Shown: one piece after another, positions 1 through 12,385 of the stretch
Layout: each line of letters opens with the position of its first letter
Position numbering within the stretch: position 1 is the stretch's first letter
NCBI GenBank assembly: GCA_905221605.1
Contig: CAJNDS010002673.1
Span: 124,001-188,000 of the forward strand
Source of the DNA: Symbiodinium natans
Taxonomy: Eukaryota > Sar > Dinophyceae > Suessiales > Symbiodiniaceae
DNA length: 64,000 bases
Reading direction: 5' to 3'
Notes under the pieces: model-generated
What the model saw: only the letters and a program-made list of their open reading frames with translations
What the model was told of the DNA's origin: nothing
The model's database searches: none
Program-made: the position numbers and the translations under genes

Positions 1-1030
1 AATTTTTATAGTTTGAATAATTTAAATAATTTAAATGGAAAAGGAGGGGGGGCTGGCCCGCTTCCGGGGGAGGACCGGGCTCGTGATTTAGTATTGGTGG
101 GAGGCCCGGGCTCGTGATTTAGTATTGGGGGGAGGCTCGGGCTCGTGATTTAGTATTGGGGGGAGGCCCCGGCTCGTGATTTAGTATTGGGAGAAGGCCC
201 GGGCTCGTGATTTAGTATTGGGAGAAGGCCCGGGCTCGTAATTTAGTATTGGGAGAAGGCCCGAGGCTTTTTTAATAGTTTTAAAAGTTTTAAAAGTTTT
301 AATAGTTTTAAAAGTTTTAAAAGTTTTGAAAGTTCAGGAATCTCATGGCCGGTTAGTATTGGAAGGAGGCCAGGGCTTGTAGTTTAGTATTGGGGAGAGG
401 CCTGGGCTCGTGATTTAGTATTGGGGTAAGGCTCGGGCTCGTGATTTAGTATTGGGGGGAGGCCCGGCTCGTGATTTAGTATTGAGGGGAGGCCCGGGCT
501 CGTGATTTAGTATTGGAGGGAGGCCCGGGCTCGTAATTTAGTATTGGGAGATGGCCCGATGCTTTTTTAATAGTTTTAAAAGTTTTAAAAGTTTTAAAAG
601 TTTTGAAAGTTCAGGAATCTCATGGCAGGTTAGTATTGGAGTGAGGCCCGGGCTCGTAGTTTAGTATTGGGGGGAGGCCTGGGCTCGTGATTTAGTATTG
701 AGAGGATGCTCGGGCTCGTCATTTAGTATTGGGGGGAGGCCCGAGCTCGTGATTTAGTATTGGGGGGAGGCTTGGGCTTGTGATTTAGTATTGGGGAGAG
801 GCCCGGGCTCGTGATTTAGTATTGGGCGGAGGCTCGGGCTCGTGATTTAGTATTGGGGGGAGGCTCGGGCTCGTGATTTAGTATTTGGGGGAGGCCCGGG
901 CTCGTAATTTAGTATTGGGTAGAGGCTTGGGCTTGTGATTTAGTATTGGGGAGAGGTCCGGGCTCGTCATCTAGTATTGGGGGAAGGCCCGGGCTCGTGA
1001 TTTAGTATTGGGAAGAGGCCCGGGGCCCTG
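1..1030. repeat. 31-bp GC-rich minisatellite array
   Basis: About thirty degenerate head-to-tail copies of a unit of roughly 31 bp. The core reads TTTAGTATTGGGGG, followed by a GAGGCCCGGGCTCGTGA-like tail. Copies differ mainly in the length of the G run and in the CCCGGG block. The array is interrupted near 265-355 and 560-635 by blocks of the 9-bp AttttaatAG-type repeat that dominates the next 3 kb. No coding signal is seen. The left end lies outside the window. Confidence 0.9.
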
Positions 1031-4000
1031 GCCAGGAAATTCCCGAACTTTTAAAACTTTTAAAACTATTAAAACTATTAAAAAGGCTTCTTTTTAATAG
1101 TTTTAATAGTTTGGGAGGCTTTTTAAAAGTTGAAACTATTAAAACTATTAAAACTATTAAAACTAAAAAGTTTTAATAGTTTTATAGTTTTAAAAGTAAA
1201 ACTTTTAAAACTATTAAAACTATTAAAACTATTAAAACTATTAAAAAGTTTCTTTTTAATAGTTTTAATAGTTTGGGAGGCTTTTTAAAAGTTGAAACTA
1301 TTAAAACTATTAAAACTATTAAAACTTAAAAAGGAAAAGGCCTGGCCTGGAGATTCCCGAACTTTTAAAACTTTTAAAACTTTTAAAACTATTAAAACTA
1401 TTAAAACTATTAAAACTATTAAAAAGGATTCTTTTTTATAGTTTTAATAGTTTGGGAGGCTTTTCAAAAGTTGAAATTATTAAAACTATTAAAACTACTA
1501 AAACTTAAAAAGGAAAAAGCCTGGCCTGGAGATTCCCGAACTTTTAAAACTTTTAAAACTATTAAAACAATTAAAACTATTAAAACTATTAAAACTATTA
1601 AAACTATTAAAACTATTAAAAAGGCTTCTTTTTAATAGTTTTAATAGTTCGGGAGGCTTTTTAAAAGTTGAAACTATTAAAACTATTCAAACTATTAAAA
1701 AGAAGCCTTTTTAATAGTTTTAATAGTTTTAATAGTTTTAATAAGTTTTAATAGTTTTAAAAGTTCAGGAATCTCCTGGCCAAGGCCGTTTCTTTTTAAT
1801 AGTTTTAATAGCTTAGGAGGCTTTTTAAAAGTTGAAACTATTAAAACTATTAAAACTATTAAAAAGAAACCTTTTTAATAGTTTTAATAGTTTTAATAGT
1901 TTTAATAGTTTTAAAGTTTTAGTTTTAATAGTTTCAAAAGTTCAGGAATCTCCTGGCCAAGGCCGTTTCGTTTTAATAGTTTTAATAGTTTCGGCCCCTT
2001 TTTAAAAGTTGAAACTATTAAAACTATTAAAACTATTAAAACTTAAAAAGGAAAAGGCCTGGCCTGGAGATTCCCGAACTTTTAAAACTTTTAAAACTAT
2101 TAAAACTATTAAAAGGCTTCTTTTTAATAGTTTTAATAGTTCGGGAGGCTTTTTAAAAGTTGAAACTATTAAAACTATTAAAACTATTAAAAGAAGCCTT
2201 TTTAATAGTTTTAATAGTTTTAATAGTTTTAATAGTTTTAATAGTTTTAAAAGTTCAGGAATCTCCTGGCCAAGGCCGTTTCTTTTTAATAGTTTTAATA
2301 GCTTAGGAGGCTTTTTAAAAGTTGAAACTATTAAAACTATTAAAACTATTAAAAAGAAACCTTTTTAATAGTCTTAATAGTTTTAAAAGTTTTAATAGTT
2401 TCAAAAGTTCAGGAATCTCCTGGCCAAGGCCGTTTCGTTTTAATAGTTTTAATAGTTTCGGCCCCTTTTTAAAAGTTGAAACTATTAAAACTATTAAAAC
2501 TATTAAAACTTAAAAAGGAAAAGGCCTGGCCTGGAGATTCCCGAACTTTTATAACTTTTAAAACTATTAAAACTATTAAAACTATTAAAAAGGCTTCTTT
2601 TTAATAGTTTTAATAGTTTGGGAGGCTTTTTAAAAGTTGAAATTATTAACACTACTAAAACTATTAAAACTTAAAAAGGAAAAAGCCTGGCCTGGAGATT
2701 CCCGAACTTTTAAAACTTTTAAAACTATTAAAACTATTAAAACTATTAAAACTATTAAAACTATTAAAAGGCTTCTTTTTAATAGTTTTAATAGTTCGGG
2801 AGGCTTTTTAAAAGTTGAAACTATTAAAACTATTAAAACTATTAAAAAGGGCAAAATTTGGCCAAATCGAGCCGCGCATTTCTCATCGCGTACGACGAGC
2901 AGCCCGATTTGGCCAAATTTTGCCCGGAGCCTGCCCGGCAAAATTTGGCCAAATCGAGCCGCGCCTTTCTGGAGGCCCGGAATTATTTCATTGTTTTTTT
3001 TATTTTTATTATTTACATAATTTAAATAGTTTTGGGCCTCCAGAAAGGCGCGGCTCGATTTGGCCAAATTTTGCCGGGCAGGCTCCGGGCAAAATTTGGC
3101 CAAATCGGGCTGCTCTTCGTTATGCGATGAGAAATGCGCGGCTCGATTTGGCCAAATTTTGCCCGGAGGCTGCCCGGCAAAATTTGGCCAAATCGACCCG
3201 CGCATTTCTCATCGCGTACGACGAGCAGCCCGATTTGGCCAAATTTTGCCCGGAGCCTGCCCGGCAAAAATTGGCCAAATCGAACCGCGCCTTTCTGGAG
3301 GCCGGAAATTATTTAATTGTTATCGCGTACGACGAGCAGCCCGATTTGGCCAAATTTTGCCCGCAGACTGCCCGGGAAAAATTGGCCAAATCGAGCCGCT
3401 AGTTTTTAATAGTTTGGGAGGCTTTTTAAAAGTTGAAATTATTAAAACTATTAAAACTATTAAAACATAAAAAGGAAAAAGCCTGGCCTCCAGATTCCTG
3501 AACTTTTAAAACTTTCAAAACTATTAAAACTATTAACAAGGCTTCTTTTTAATAGTTTTAATAGTTCGGGAGGCTTTTTAAAAGTTGAAACTATTAAAAC
3601 TATTAAAACTACTAAAAAGAAGCCTTTTTAATAGTTTTAATAGTTTTAATAGTTTTAAAAGATTTAATAGTTTTAAAAGTTCAGGAATCTCCTGGGCAAG
3701 GCCGTTTCTTTTTAATAGTTTTAATAGTTTAGGAGGCTTTTTAAAAGTTGAAACTATTAAAACTATTAAAACTATTAAAAAGAAACATTTTTAAAAGTTT
3801 TAATAGTTTCAAAAGTTCAGGAATCTCCTGGCCAAGGCCGTTTCTTTTTAATAGTTTTAATAGTTTCGAAGCCTTTTTAATAATTGAAACTATTAAAACT
3901 TAAAAAGGAAAAGGCCTGGCCTGGAGATTCCCGAACTTTTAAAACTTTTAAAACTATTAAAACAATTAAAACTATTAAAACTACTAAAAAGGCTTCTTTT

Positions 4001-4340
4001 TAATAGTTTTAATAGTTCGGGAGGCTTTTTAAAAGTTGAAACTATTAAAACTATTAAAACTATTCAAAAGAAGCCTTTTTAATAGTTTTAATAGTTTTAA
4101 TAGTTTTAATAGTTTTAAAAGTTTTAATAGTTTTAAAAGTTCAGGAATCTCCTGGGCAAGGCCGTTTCTTTTTAATAGTTTTAATAGTTTAGGAGCCTTT
4201 TTAAAGTGTAAACTATTAAAAATATTAAAACTATTAAAACTATTAAAACTTAAAAAGGAAAATTAAAGTTTTAATAGTTTAGGATGTTGTTTTGAAAGTT
4301 CAAAACTATTAAAACTATTAAAACTTTAATACAGAAAGCA
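1030..4340. repeat. 9-bp AT-rich repeat (TTTTAATAG / CTATTAAAA) in alternating orientation
   Basis: The region is made almost entirely of TTTTAATAG on one strand, alternating in blocks of 50-150 bp with its reverse complement CTATTAAAA. Adjacent blocks can therefore fold on each other. Short conserved GC-rich spacers recur at the switches, for example a GGCCTGGAGATTCCCGAAC motif and its inverse near 1345, 1520, 2055, 2525 and 3915. Open frames of 60-130 codons rich in K, L, F, N, S and I run through this array on both strands. They are repeat translations with no domain signal and are not called as genes. Confidence 0.9.
2850..3405. repeat. Large GC-rich inverted repeat cluster
   Basis: The motif GATTTGGCCAAATTTTGCC, with CGCGGCTC beside it, occurs about ten times in both orientations. 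The segment around 2865-2985 is a near-exact reverse complement of 3035-3150. The pair is separated by about 50 bp of AT-rich sequence (2985-3035), so it could form a hairpin with arms over 110 bp. A further copy extends to 3405. The flanking DNA is the 9-bp AT repeat. ORFs here are open on both strands because of the symmetry and are not considered coding. Confidence 0.85.
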
Positions 4341-5136
4341 GCCATGTCAAATAGTACATAGAGGTTCCTCTTACATATATATATATATATATATATACAT
4401 GGAGAGAGATCTCTGCATACAATAAAACCACTTTGTTCATTTGCAGGTGGAGGGCTTCTATTGGCACGGCGGGTTTGGGGCTTAGGGTCTTGCGATGGGT
4501 GGTGACTTTGCCTGTCAAGCTTGAGTTGATGGCCGGGTAACAGGAGCTTCGGCACTGGGTTTATGCAGAGTTTAGGGTTTAGGGTTTAGGATGGGTTTAG
4601 GGTTTAGGGTTTGGGGTTATAGGGATTAGGGTTTAGGGTTTAGGGTTTTACACAGAGTTTAGGCTGTTTAGGGCTGAGAGTTTGAAGTGCAACAGGGTCG
4701 CCATTTCTTCCGAAACTGAGAACTCGGAGCCTTAAAGGTGCTGCACATCTAGGCCTATGTCTAGGATGCCAAGTAGAACCTTTTTGGGGGGGTTAGGTTC
4801 CCTTATAAACCCCTTTAAGCAAAAAAGGGCACCCTTTTTAAGCCTAGGTTACTGGGCAGCCTAGATGTGGGGGTGTACGAAAGTAGGGGACCCTAAACTA
4901 CTATTTTCTTAAGAACCCCCCCCCCCCCCAATTTTTTTTTTAAATCCCTATATTACCCTTAACCCAGATTTTTTTGATTTTTGGGCTTCTTCAGCAATAA
5001 AAAATAGACCCCCCCAAATAGTAGGATTCCCTTGTAATAAGGGCCCCAATACCCTAAACCCTAAACCCTAAACCCTAAACCCGGTACCCCTTAGTTTCGG
5101 AAACCCCCATGTGGGTGACTGCGGCTCATGAGTGTT

Positions 5137-5286
5137 TGGGTTTAGGGTTTAGGGTTTAGGGTTTAGGGTTTAGGGTTTAGGGCTTAGGGTTTAGGGTTTA
5201 GGGTTTAGGGTTTAGGGTTTAGGGTTTAGGGTTTAGGGCTTAGGGCTTAGGGTTTAGGGTTTAGGGTTTAGGGTTTAGGGTTTAGT
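5137..5286 (+). repeat. Interstitial telomere-type array (TTTAGGG)n
   Basis: About 20 nearly uninterrupted copies of TTTAGGG, with a few TTAGGGC variants. A shorter CCCTAAA run in the opposite orientation sits about 80 bp upstream at 5050-5080. Confidence 0.95.
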
Positions 5287-6516
5287 AGTGCGAGGGGACT
5301 TCCAATCAAGCACGTATGTTCTTCGGGTGTTGTGATGAATGCACTGCTTCTGCCTGTGCCTGGAGGTTCCTGGGTAGTTATTGGTAGGGTAGTAGGGCAC
5401 ACGCCGCCAACACTTCAACCCGACACCTGTGAAAATGCCCCCTGTACCAGCCGCATAGACGAGTCGGCAGGCAGAGGTTACACAGCAGACCCTGTTAATG
5501 TTTTGGGTTTGGGGTTTCGGGTGGGTATTACAGTCCCAAGCCCGCCGGAGATCCTTCTTGCCCAGACACCCTCACTCCCGCGCACCGACACGCAAGCCTC
5601 AAAAGCATATCCCGAAACAGGATGCCGGCGTCCAAGGAAAGAAGGAGGCCAGCTGTTTCAGGTAGTTTGCAGCTTTGGTTGTCATAGAGGCTCTAGGTGA
5701 TTGCGGGGTCTTATGGTTTTTTTTGGGAGGGGTTGGCAAGCTCTTTGGTGGGGCTAGTTGCCGGGTTGCTCTTGAATTCGGGGTGTAGGTCTGGACCACG
5801 GAAAAGGGTTCAGGGTTTAGGGTGAAGGGTTGAGGGTCGCGCTTTCTGTTTCAAGGCGTGGCTCATCAAAACTGCTGGATGATCACAGGGCGTTTACCCT
5901 CGGGAAAGGCAACTACAAAGGGTCGATGGGCGACATGATATCAATGTAACAGGTTCCTGAGAAGAGCATTGCGTATAAAAGCTTGTAAAATTCCCCAGAA
6001 GCAGTAATTCGGAAGTGTGGCCTAGAGCCCAGTACTCTCGACTCCGCTCGCCATGCCTCATTTCCCGGCAGTGCAGGTATCTTGTAAAGGCTGTTCCAGC
6101 AAAATCATGCTCGGTTACCCATGACATAGTGTCCGGGGCGCTCCCTCCAAACGGTCGCACGCGTGGGAAGCAGTTCTCGCACTATTTACAAGTCAACACC
6201 GCCAGGCAGTTCCCTCGCCTTAAGTCCCCCTGATGTTGGTCCCAAATAATTAGGTCACACCCAAAACCCTATAGGCCCAATAAACCCGAGGCACTGGCTC
6301 GAAGCCTAAGCCTAAATTTTGCGAAACCCCGAGCTCATAGTAGAAGCGTAGAAGCCTACGACAGCAGCGGACCCGCGGGGAGGGGGTCTGGAAGAGGGAG
6401 GCAAACTTCTCCACGCGGCATCACGCGGCCAGGGCAGACCACAGCGCATTTCCTGTATATCTAAGTCCATAGTTGACACCGCATGACTGGTTTCGGGTAT
6501 GTAGGGTGTTGAGGGG

Positions 6517-6593
6517 GGTTTAGGGTTTAGGGTTTAGGGTTTAGGGTTTAGGGTTTAGGGTTTAGGGTTTAGGGTTTAGGGTTTAGGGTTTAG
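6517..6593 (+). repeat. Interstitial telomere-type array (TTTAGGG)n
   Basis: Eleven perfect TTTAGGG units between GC-rich islands. The flanks are unique sequence with no sign of a chromosome end. Confidence 0.95.
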
Positions 6594-7320
6594 GGGGATC
6601 GGTCGGACGTGGCTCAGATGCAAAAGCAGCAGCATCCCCATCCGTCAGAAAAGTCGTGCGTCTGCGTAAGGAGGTTCCCGGATCCCCCGTTAAACAGACC
6701 CGACACTCCTAAACCCTCAACCCTAAACCCATAAGGTTTTAGGGATCCGAAACTCCTAAACCCTCAACCCTAAACCCATAAGGTTTTAGGGAGGACTGAG
6801 GCGGCAGCCGGGATCCCCCCTAACTCCCGAAACGGTGAAGGCCGACAAACCCTTCACCCTAAAGCCGTAAAGTTCAACCCTTGGTTGGGGAGTCCCGATG
6901 AAGAGAAACCGTATAGGGTTTGGGGTTTAGGGTTTGGGGTTTGGGGTTTAGGGTTTGTGTGAGTTAACACGGATCGTCTGCGAGGTGGAAGCGTACCTGA
7001 AGCTCCACATCATCTCCCAGAAGAGGGACATGCAGGCCTGGTATGCACTTGGAGGGCGTTTTGGGCCTTAGGTTCCCTTAGAAGTTGCTTTAAACCAAAA
7101 AGAGCACCCTCTTTGTTCCTAGGTTAACCCTAGTTAAACCCTAAACCCTAAACTAGTTGCTTTGTCTGTTTCAGCGGTTCGGCTATAGTTTCTGTAGACG
7201 AGACTGTTGATGCATGGCTTGCTCGAGCTGCGAGAGTGCAAACGCCTCCTCCCATGGCCTGGTTTAGGGTGTAGGGTTTAGGGTTTAGGGTTTAGGGTTC
7301 AGGGTTTAGGGTTTAGGGTT

Positions 7321-7380
7321 GGGGAACTAGCCAGTCTGAGGAGTGCATGCATGTGCACTCCTCAGACTGGCTAGTTCCCC
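7321..7380. repeat. Perfect 27-bp inverted repeat (hairpin)
   Basis: The arms of 27 bp, starting GGGGAACTAGCCAG and ending CTGGCTAGTTCCCC, are exact reverse complements separated by a 6-nt spacer (TGCATG). The hairpin lies directly after a TTTAGGG array (7262-7320), and TTTAGGG-like units resume about 20 bp beyond it. No T-run follows, so it does not look like a simple terminator. Confidence 0.9.
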
Positions 7381-7567
7381 AGCCCAGTTGCAAATGGGTT
7401 TAGGGTTCAGGGTTTAGGGTTTGGGGCCAGGGCTTTGTAGGGTTTTGAGTTTAAGGGCACCCCTAAGCCCCAGTTAGGGTTTAGTTTAGGGTCAAGAGCT
7501 TACTCTCTAACACCCTAAGCCCCAAACCCTACTTTGGAGCATGGTAGATAGAGACCCGGCTTGCGGC

Positions 7568-7668
7568 GCCTAAACCCTAAACCCTAAACCCTAAACCCTA
7601 AACCCTAAACCCTGAACCCTACACCCTACACCCTACACCCTACACCCTACACCCTACACCCTAAACCC
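7568..7668 (-). repeat. CCCTAAA array passing into a block of CCCTACA variants
   Basis: About seven CCCTAAA units change to CCCTGAA and then to six or seven consecutive CCCTACA units before returning to CCCTAAA. A single variant heptamer has been amplified locally. Confidence 0.9.
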
Positions 7669-8867
7669 CAAGCAACCGGTTGAAAGCTGCTTCCTGTCAG
7701 GGCCTGGCGCCTTTCCACAACCAGCGAAAGGCACAGATGCTGGGTAGCTCCCTGAACCCTAGCCCGTAAAGCAGCCCTAAACCCTAAACCCTAAACGGGT
7801 ATAGCCTGCGTAGATTAAGTTCGGGAGTGGTTGCGGTCTCTCCTGTTTATCACTTGACCTTAGGCGACAGCAAGAGCTTTGCACTCTGTAGGGCCAGGGC
7901 TTATATGGCTTATCCCCTCATCACTCTTGGCTGCAGGTAGCAGTTAGCTTGGCATTGGCTCGAAACATGTGCCGTAGGGGACTTGTTGCCACGGTATCTG
8001 GCAGATACTGAAAACGCCTGTTCCCAAACTCACCCCTAGAATTCCCCGAGCCAACCCCTAGGAACCCTAAGTATCTTCCCAAGAAGGACATCTAGCGGAT
8101 CTCATGCTCGTAAGCCCTTTTTAAGTCCGAAGCCCGACTGCGGCCCCTTCTCAGGTGGCTAAGGGGGGCATGCAGTACAAACTGGAGGCCCTGTGCTTTG
8201 CAAACCCTAAACCCTAAACCCTGGTTTAGGGTTTAGGGTTTTTTTTTTTTTTCTGTTCTTTGCCTCGACTTGCGGTGGGTAGGGACCCGCCGTTCCCTTA
8301 AGCAGCCGAGCTTCGGGCTTTGGGGCTTTAGGGCTTTAGGTATTAAGGCTTAGGGCTCAGGGCTTAGGGCTTTTTGGCTTAGGGCTTCGGGCTTAGGGCT
8401 TAGTGAAGGCTCCGCTCAACCCCGAAAACAGTTAAAATAAATCTTCCTTATTAAGGGGAATATAGGGATCATGTTGTTTTTTAAATTCTTTTGGTGTTAT
8501 TCAGCAAATAGTAGTCTGCATGCATCTACAAGCAAGTTGCTAGCCGAAATAGGTACTCTTCCTACCTACTTGCAAAAGTGGGGGTTCTCAGCTTGTCGAG
8601 TTGCAAAGCGGGCATTCTCACGTCGATAATGCTGTCATTGGTTGTAAAGTGGGTGTGCTCTGGTTGTAAAGTGGGCTTCTGGGTGTCAACTGGCTCAGTC
8701 ACCCCCGGCCCGACCCCGTGACCAAAGCCCGCTAACGCGCTTTCTCTGGCACGCAAGGGCAACAACGAAGGACGACAACCTTGCACCCAATACTTTTAGG
8801 AACAAAACTCCCTCAGGCCCCTTGAACACGCTAAACCCTAAACCCTTTAACCCTACGTACATGCCAG

Positions 8868-11800
8868 GTCTGCATGGTCTCAGCAGATGGCTTGAGGAGT
8901 GCAGATTGGATGAGCCAGTCATCGGATCCGTATTGCATCTGCAAGGCCACCCGATCTGAGCACCAGTAAAATTTAGGGCTTAGGACTTAGGGTTTAGCAA
9001 AAGGGCAAAGGTTTAGGGCTTAGGGCTTAGGGCTCGTGGAGGGCTTAGGGCTGAGGACTAATCTAAGGTTGGAACCATGGGCCCTTAGTATGGTCCCTTA
9101 CCCTTGTTTAAAGGGATTCAAAGGGATCCGAAGTATTGGCCCTGATTATGCACGGGGTATATCACAGGGAACCCAAATTAAGGGCCCATACTTCGGATCC
9201 CCCAAGCCCTAAACTCTAAACCCTAAGCCTTAAATTAAGGGTTGAGGGTTTTGGGAGAAGTCCTAAACCAGCTTTTCTGTCCTAACAGCCTCCAGGCCTC
9301 GCCAAGTAGCCAGCAGGGTTTTAGGGCTCAGGGTTAGACCCCTAAACCCCAAACCCTAAACCCCAAACCCTAAGCCCTAAACCGCCTAGATATCGCATCT
9401 TGCTAATAACTTAAAGGTGCGTTGCTCTAACTTTCAGGGTCTAGGGTTTAGGGTTTAGGGATTAGGGTTCAGGGAGGCCTGGATGTAACAGGTGTAGGGC
9501 TCAAGTTGGGCGAGCTATCGCTGAACCTAAATTTGCCGCAAGAGAATTGTTTAGGGTTTAGGGTTTAGGGTTTAGGGTTTAGGGTTTAAGGCCTACAAAG
9601 GTTTATCTTCAGAACCGCTCTCCCACGGTGTTCTTGCTTCGTGCTATAGCCATAAGAGTACGAAAAACCCGTTGGCGCCGTAGAATAGAAGTTTAGAGTT
9701 TGAAGGAACCTTCTGGCATCTGAAGGTTTCGGGCAATGGAAAGGGGGGCCTATCGGTGCCGTCTCCAACTGGAAGGGCTTTATGCTTTAGCGAGGAAATA
9801 TGCGAAACTAGTAGCCTTCGGGTTTAGAGTCTCGGGCTTGTAGGCGTAGTGGTGGTGAACGCACTAGGGGCCCACAATTTGGGACGACTGGCCAGCCGAG
9901 GTCAAGGGGAAGGGCACGACCTCCATCCGAACAAAGGTGGTGTCGAAGGACCTGAATCCTGTGCAGCCGGCCCAGACTGTTCTTTTTGGCTAAGCTGCCG
10001 CTTGAACCCTAAACCCTAAACCCCGCACAAAACATGCTGAAGATTTGTCAGCTGGACCTTTCCCGGCCCAGAACTGTCGCAAGTTTCCGGCAGATGCCTT
10101 GCTGGGGTGCGCTATGGCCTTTTGCCAGTAGACTCCGAAACCTCACCTCCGAAACGACCTGTTGCTTCAATCCTACGCCCATGGCGCCTTTTCCCTGCCT
10201 GCTCGAACAAAGGTGGCAGCACAAAGAGGTCATCGAAGATTTCTATCATGGCGATGCCCTGCTTTTTACAGTGCCTCAGCTCGGTTCAGGTCGAATCCTG
10301 TGACCAACCCTGAACCCTAAACCTAAACGCCTTAAACAAATCTAAAACATGTGACTCTTTGGAGTAAACCCTAATTAACCCGTAACCCCGAAACCCTGAA
10401 CCCTGACCTCCCCCCCCCCCCCCCCACCGCAACATTCACTGTATAGGAGGGCCTGGTTGACGCTCTCACCTGGGCGCCCCACGCCGCGGGATTTGGGGGC
10501 CACGGTTGTCATGGTAAAAACCCACTGGAATGTTCATGGGTAGTTTTAAGTAGGGTTGTAAGTACCCTAACTTAGTAGCTGAATGAGTGCACTTTACACT
10601 TCTTGGGATACCAAACTCCCCTGTAGAACTGAAAGTGTACACTTTTCTGGATCTTTCCGGGGGGCTTATGAGCTGAGCACGTAAGCTAATTACGGGTCAT
10701 GATTTAGGTTACCTTACTCTTTTGCCCCAAGAAGCTTAAACATGATCGTCCCTCTATTACCCTTACAAGTAAGGATATCTTTATTCTCTGAGGGGTTCTG
10801 AAGCAATTAGTAGTACCTTATGTATAGCTGGCCGTGCGACTGCATGCGCGTGCTCCATGTGTAGCGGGCCCTTGATCGGGGCCTTCAGTGGTTCCTTGCG
10901 GGAAAAGGCGGGACCTCCCCTAAACCCTAAACCCTAAACCCTAAACCTTAAACCCTAAACCCTAAACCCTAAACCCTAAACCAGCATACTGTTAGGGTTT
11001 AGGGCTTAGGGTTTCGTGGGTGACAAGAACTTGAGCCGAAAGGGCAACAATCAAGGGCAGCTAGAAACGCAGTTCGGGTTTGCGACATGCGAGCTAAAGC
11101 TTGTTTCAATTCGTTTGTGAATCACAGCAAGTACTTGGGTGAAGGTTTGAGAATTGACGACGACAAAACAGAAGTACTCAAAAGTTAAAGCCGAACACCC
11201 TAAACCCTACTCCAAGGTAAAGGATTCTGACAAGATAAAGCACGACGACACCCTGGGCAGCGTCCAACTCCAGCGACCCAGTTGGTGATCCGTTGGGGCA
11301 TGACACAACACCCCAAACCCTAAACCCCCAACCCTAAACCCTAAACCGCCATTTCCAGTAGCGCCCTAGGCCACCACAGTCAAAGCATTATGACGCGGGG
11401 CTTGTGACTCAACAAAAGTGCATCTAGAGACTGCTCAGAAATTCATAGTGGTTAGGTTTAGGGGTTGGGGAAGTTTAGGGTAGTTTACTGTAGTTCGGGT
11501 TTAGGGTTTGGGGTAGTTTGGGTTTAGGGTAGTTTAGGGTTTAGGGTTTACAGGTCTTGCTGGGAGCTTGTTGATCTAGAGCTCGGGGAAGATGCTGGCT
11601 GACAACCAGTAGCTGTTGTCAGGGCCCCAAGTGTTAAATCATGTTGCGTGTACAGCATAGACAGCAGTTGCTATGATATCATGGTGCAGTATATGTTGTA
11701 TCTTTGTATATGGTTTTAGATACCATGAATCATATTGTAAACAGATCGCGCATCCAATCCTAACGAGGGTGCCCCTCTTGTCGAGAGATGTGTTCCCCTC

Positions 11801-12351
11801 CCCTTACTATGAAAGCTAACCCCCCCTGCCCCCTAATATTTCTATGTATCGAGGGCCCTAATTCCCGCATTCCCTGCTAAGAAACGGTTTATGTACCTAA
11901 ATAGGGTGTACTTGGGCCTGAGAGCACCTTATAAGGACTGTGGGGCCCAAGTATATAGTCATAAGGTACATAGACCCACGAAAATAGGGGCCCCTCAAGT
12001 TTAGATCCCCAAACAGTAGGATTCCCTTACGACCCCAGCAAGGTACCCCGAATTTAGGAAACCCACATTTTTTGGGTGGAGCGGGTTAGGCATCTGGCGT
12101 GACTCTCGGGATTTGGTCGGTTCAGGCCTGCCTTGGTTGGCATTAGGATTTAGGGTTTAGGGTTTAGGGTTTAAGGTTTAGGGTTTAAGGTTTAGGGTTT
12201 AGGTTTAGGGTTTAGGGTTTAGGGTTTAGGGTTAGGGCCCTGCCAGCCCAGGACGGCACAGATAATTCCTCACGGATACGAGGGCGATCTGAGGCTACGA
12301 AACACAGGCGCCCGAAAACCAGCAAGCAACATGCGGTTGCAGCTTCAGCAG
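8868..12351 (+). CDS. C2-domain protein, five joined exons of a longer gene
   Basis: Exons: 8868-8945, 9901-9962, 10213-10270, 11217-11284 and 12252-12351. Every junction keeps phase. Donors are GCCACC, GCAGCC, GTGCCT and GTGATC, and every acceptor is AG followed by G. Joined, they give a full C2 domain of about 120 residues. In order it reads SADGLRSADW, SSDPYCICK, TKVVSKDLNPVW, DFYHGDALLFTV, KDSDKIKHDDTLGSV and PHGYEGDLRL. These match the family pattern of AxGLxxADxxxxSDPY, TKVxxxxLNPxW, GDxLxFxVxDxD and a closing GEL strand. The aspartates of the DPY and DSD loops, usual calcium ligands, are present. C2 domains bind phospholipid membranes, often with calcium; the rest of this protein is unknown. 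The true start, end and any further domains were not found; 7937-7993 and 8155-8199 may be earlier exons. The introns carry telomere-type repeats. Confidence 0.82.
10916..10981 (-). repeat. Interstitial CCCTAAA array inside a C2-gene intron
   Basis: Nine CCCTAAA units, one of them CCTTAAA, lie in the intron between the exons at 10213-10270 and 11217-11284. A short TTTAGGG stretch in the opposite orientation follows at 10994-11010. Confidence 0.9.
12145..12233 (+). repeat. TTTAGGG array directly before the last C2 exon
   Basis: A degenerate TTTAGGG array with TTTAAGG and TTAGGG units ends about 20 bp before the 12252 exon, so it sits close to the expected polypyrimidine and branch-site region of that intron. 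Confidence 0.9.
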
Positions 12352-12385
12352 GTCCATGGATGCTGCTTGAGTTTGGGGTTTTGGG

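Larger units (their letters stand above)
4340..8867. other. Telomere-repeat-rich stretch with exon-like islands upstream of the C2-domain gene
   Basis: TTTAGGG/CCCTAAA arrays alternate with GC-rich islands of 50-110 bp. Several islands are open in one plus-strand frame and bounded by AG and GT or GC. They are 5864-5960, 6598-6666 (ending at a GTAAGG donor), 6961-7040 (reads ELTRIVCEVEAYLKLH), 7175-7260 (reads SVDETVDAWLARAARV), 7937-7993 and 8155-8199. The last two end in phase 0, as does the acceptor of the first C2 exon at 8868, so they may be upstream exons of that gene. No domain is recognised, and short GC-rich windows are often open by chance. Degenerate repeats of a TTGTAAAGTGGG core lie at 8570-8690. 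Confidence 0.35.

Noticed and set aside
2009-3470. Overlapping frames of 60-195 codons on both strands
   Set aside because: They are translations of the 9-bp AT repeat and of inverted GC-rich units. Composition is periodic and both strands are open because of symmetry.
5137-5286. True chromosome end
   Set aside because: Arrays are short, occur in both orientations and are followed by unique sequence on both sides.
10231-10305. tRNA-like T-arm (GTCGAATCCTG)
   Set aside because: No matching acceptor, D or anticodon stems; it overlaps the end of a C2 exon.
11027-11050. Possible relic of the dinoflagellate spliced leader, reverse strand (CTTGAGCCGAAAGGGC)
   Set aside because: Only about three quarters of positions match the leader from memory, and no reverse-transcribed gene copy lies beside it.
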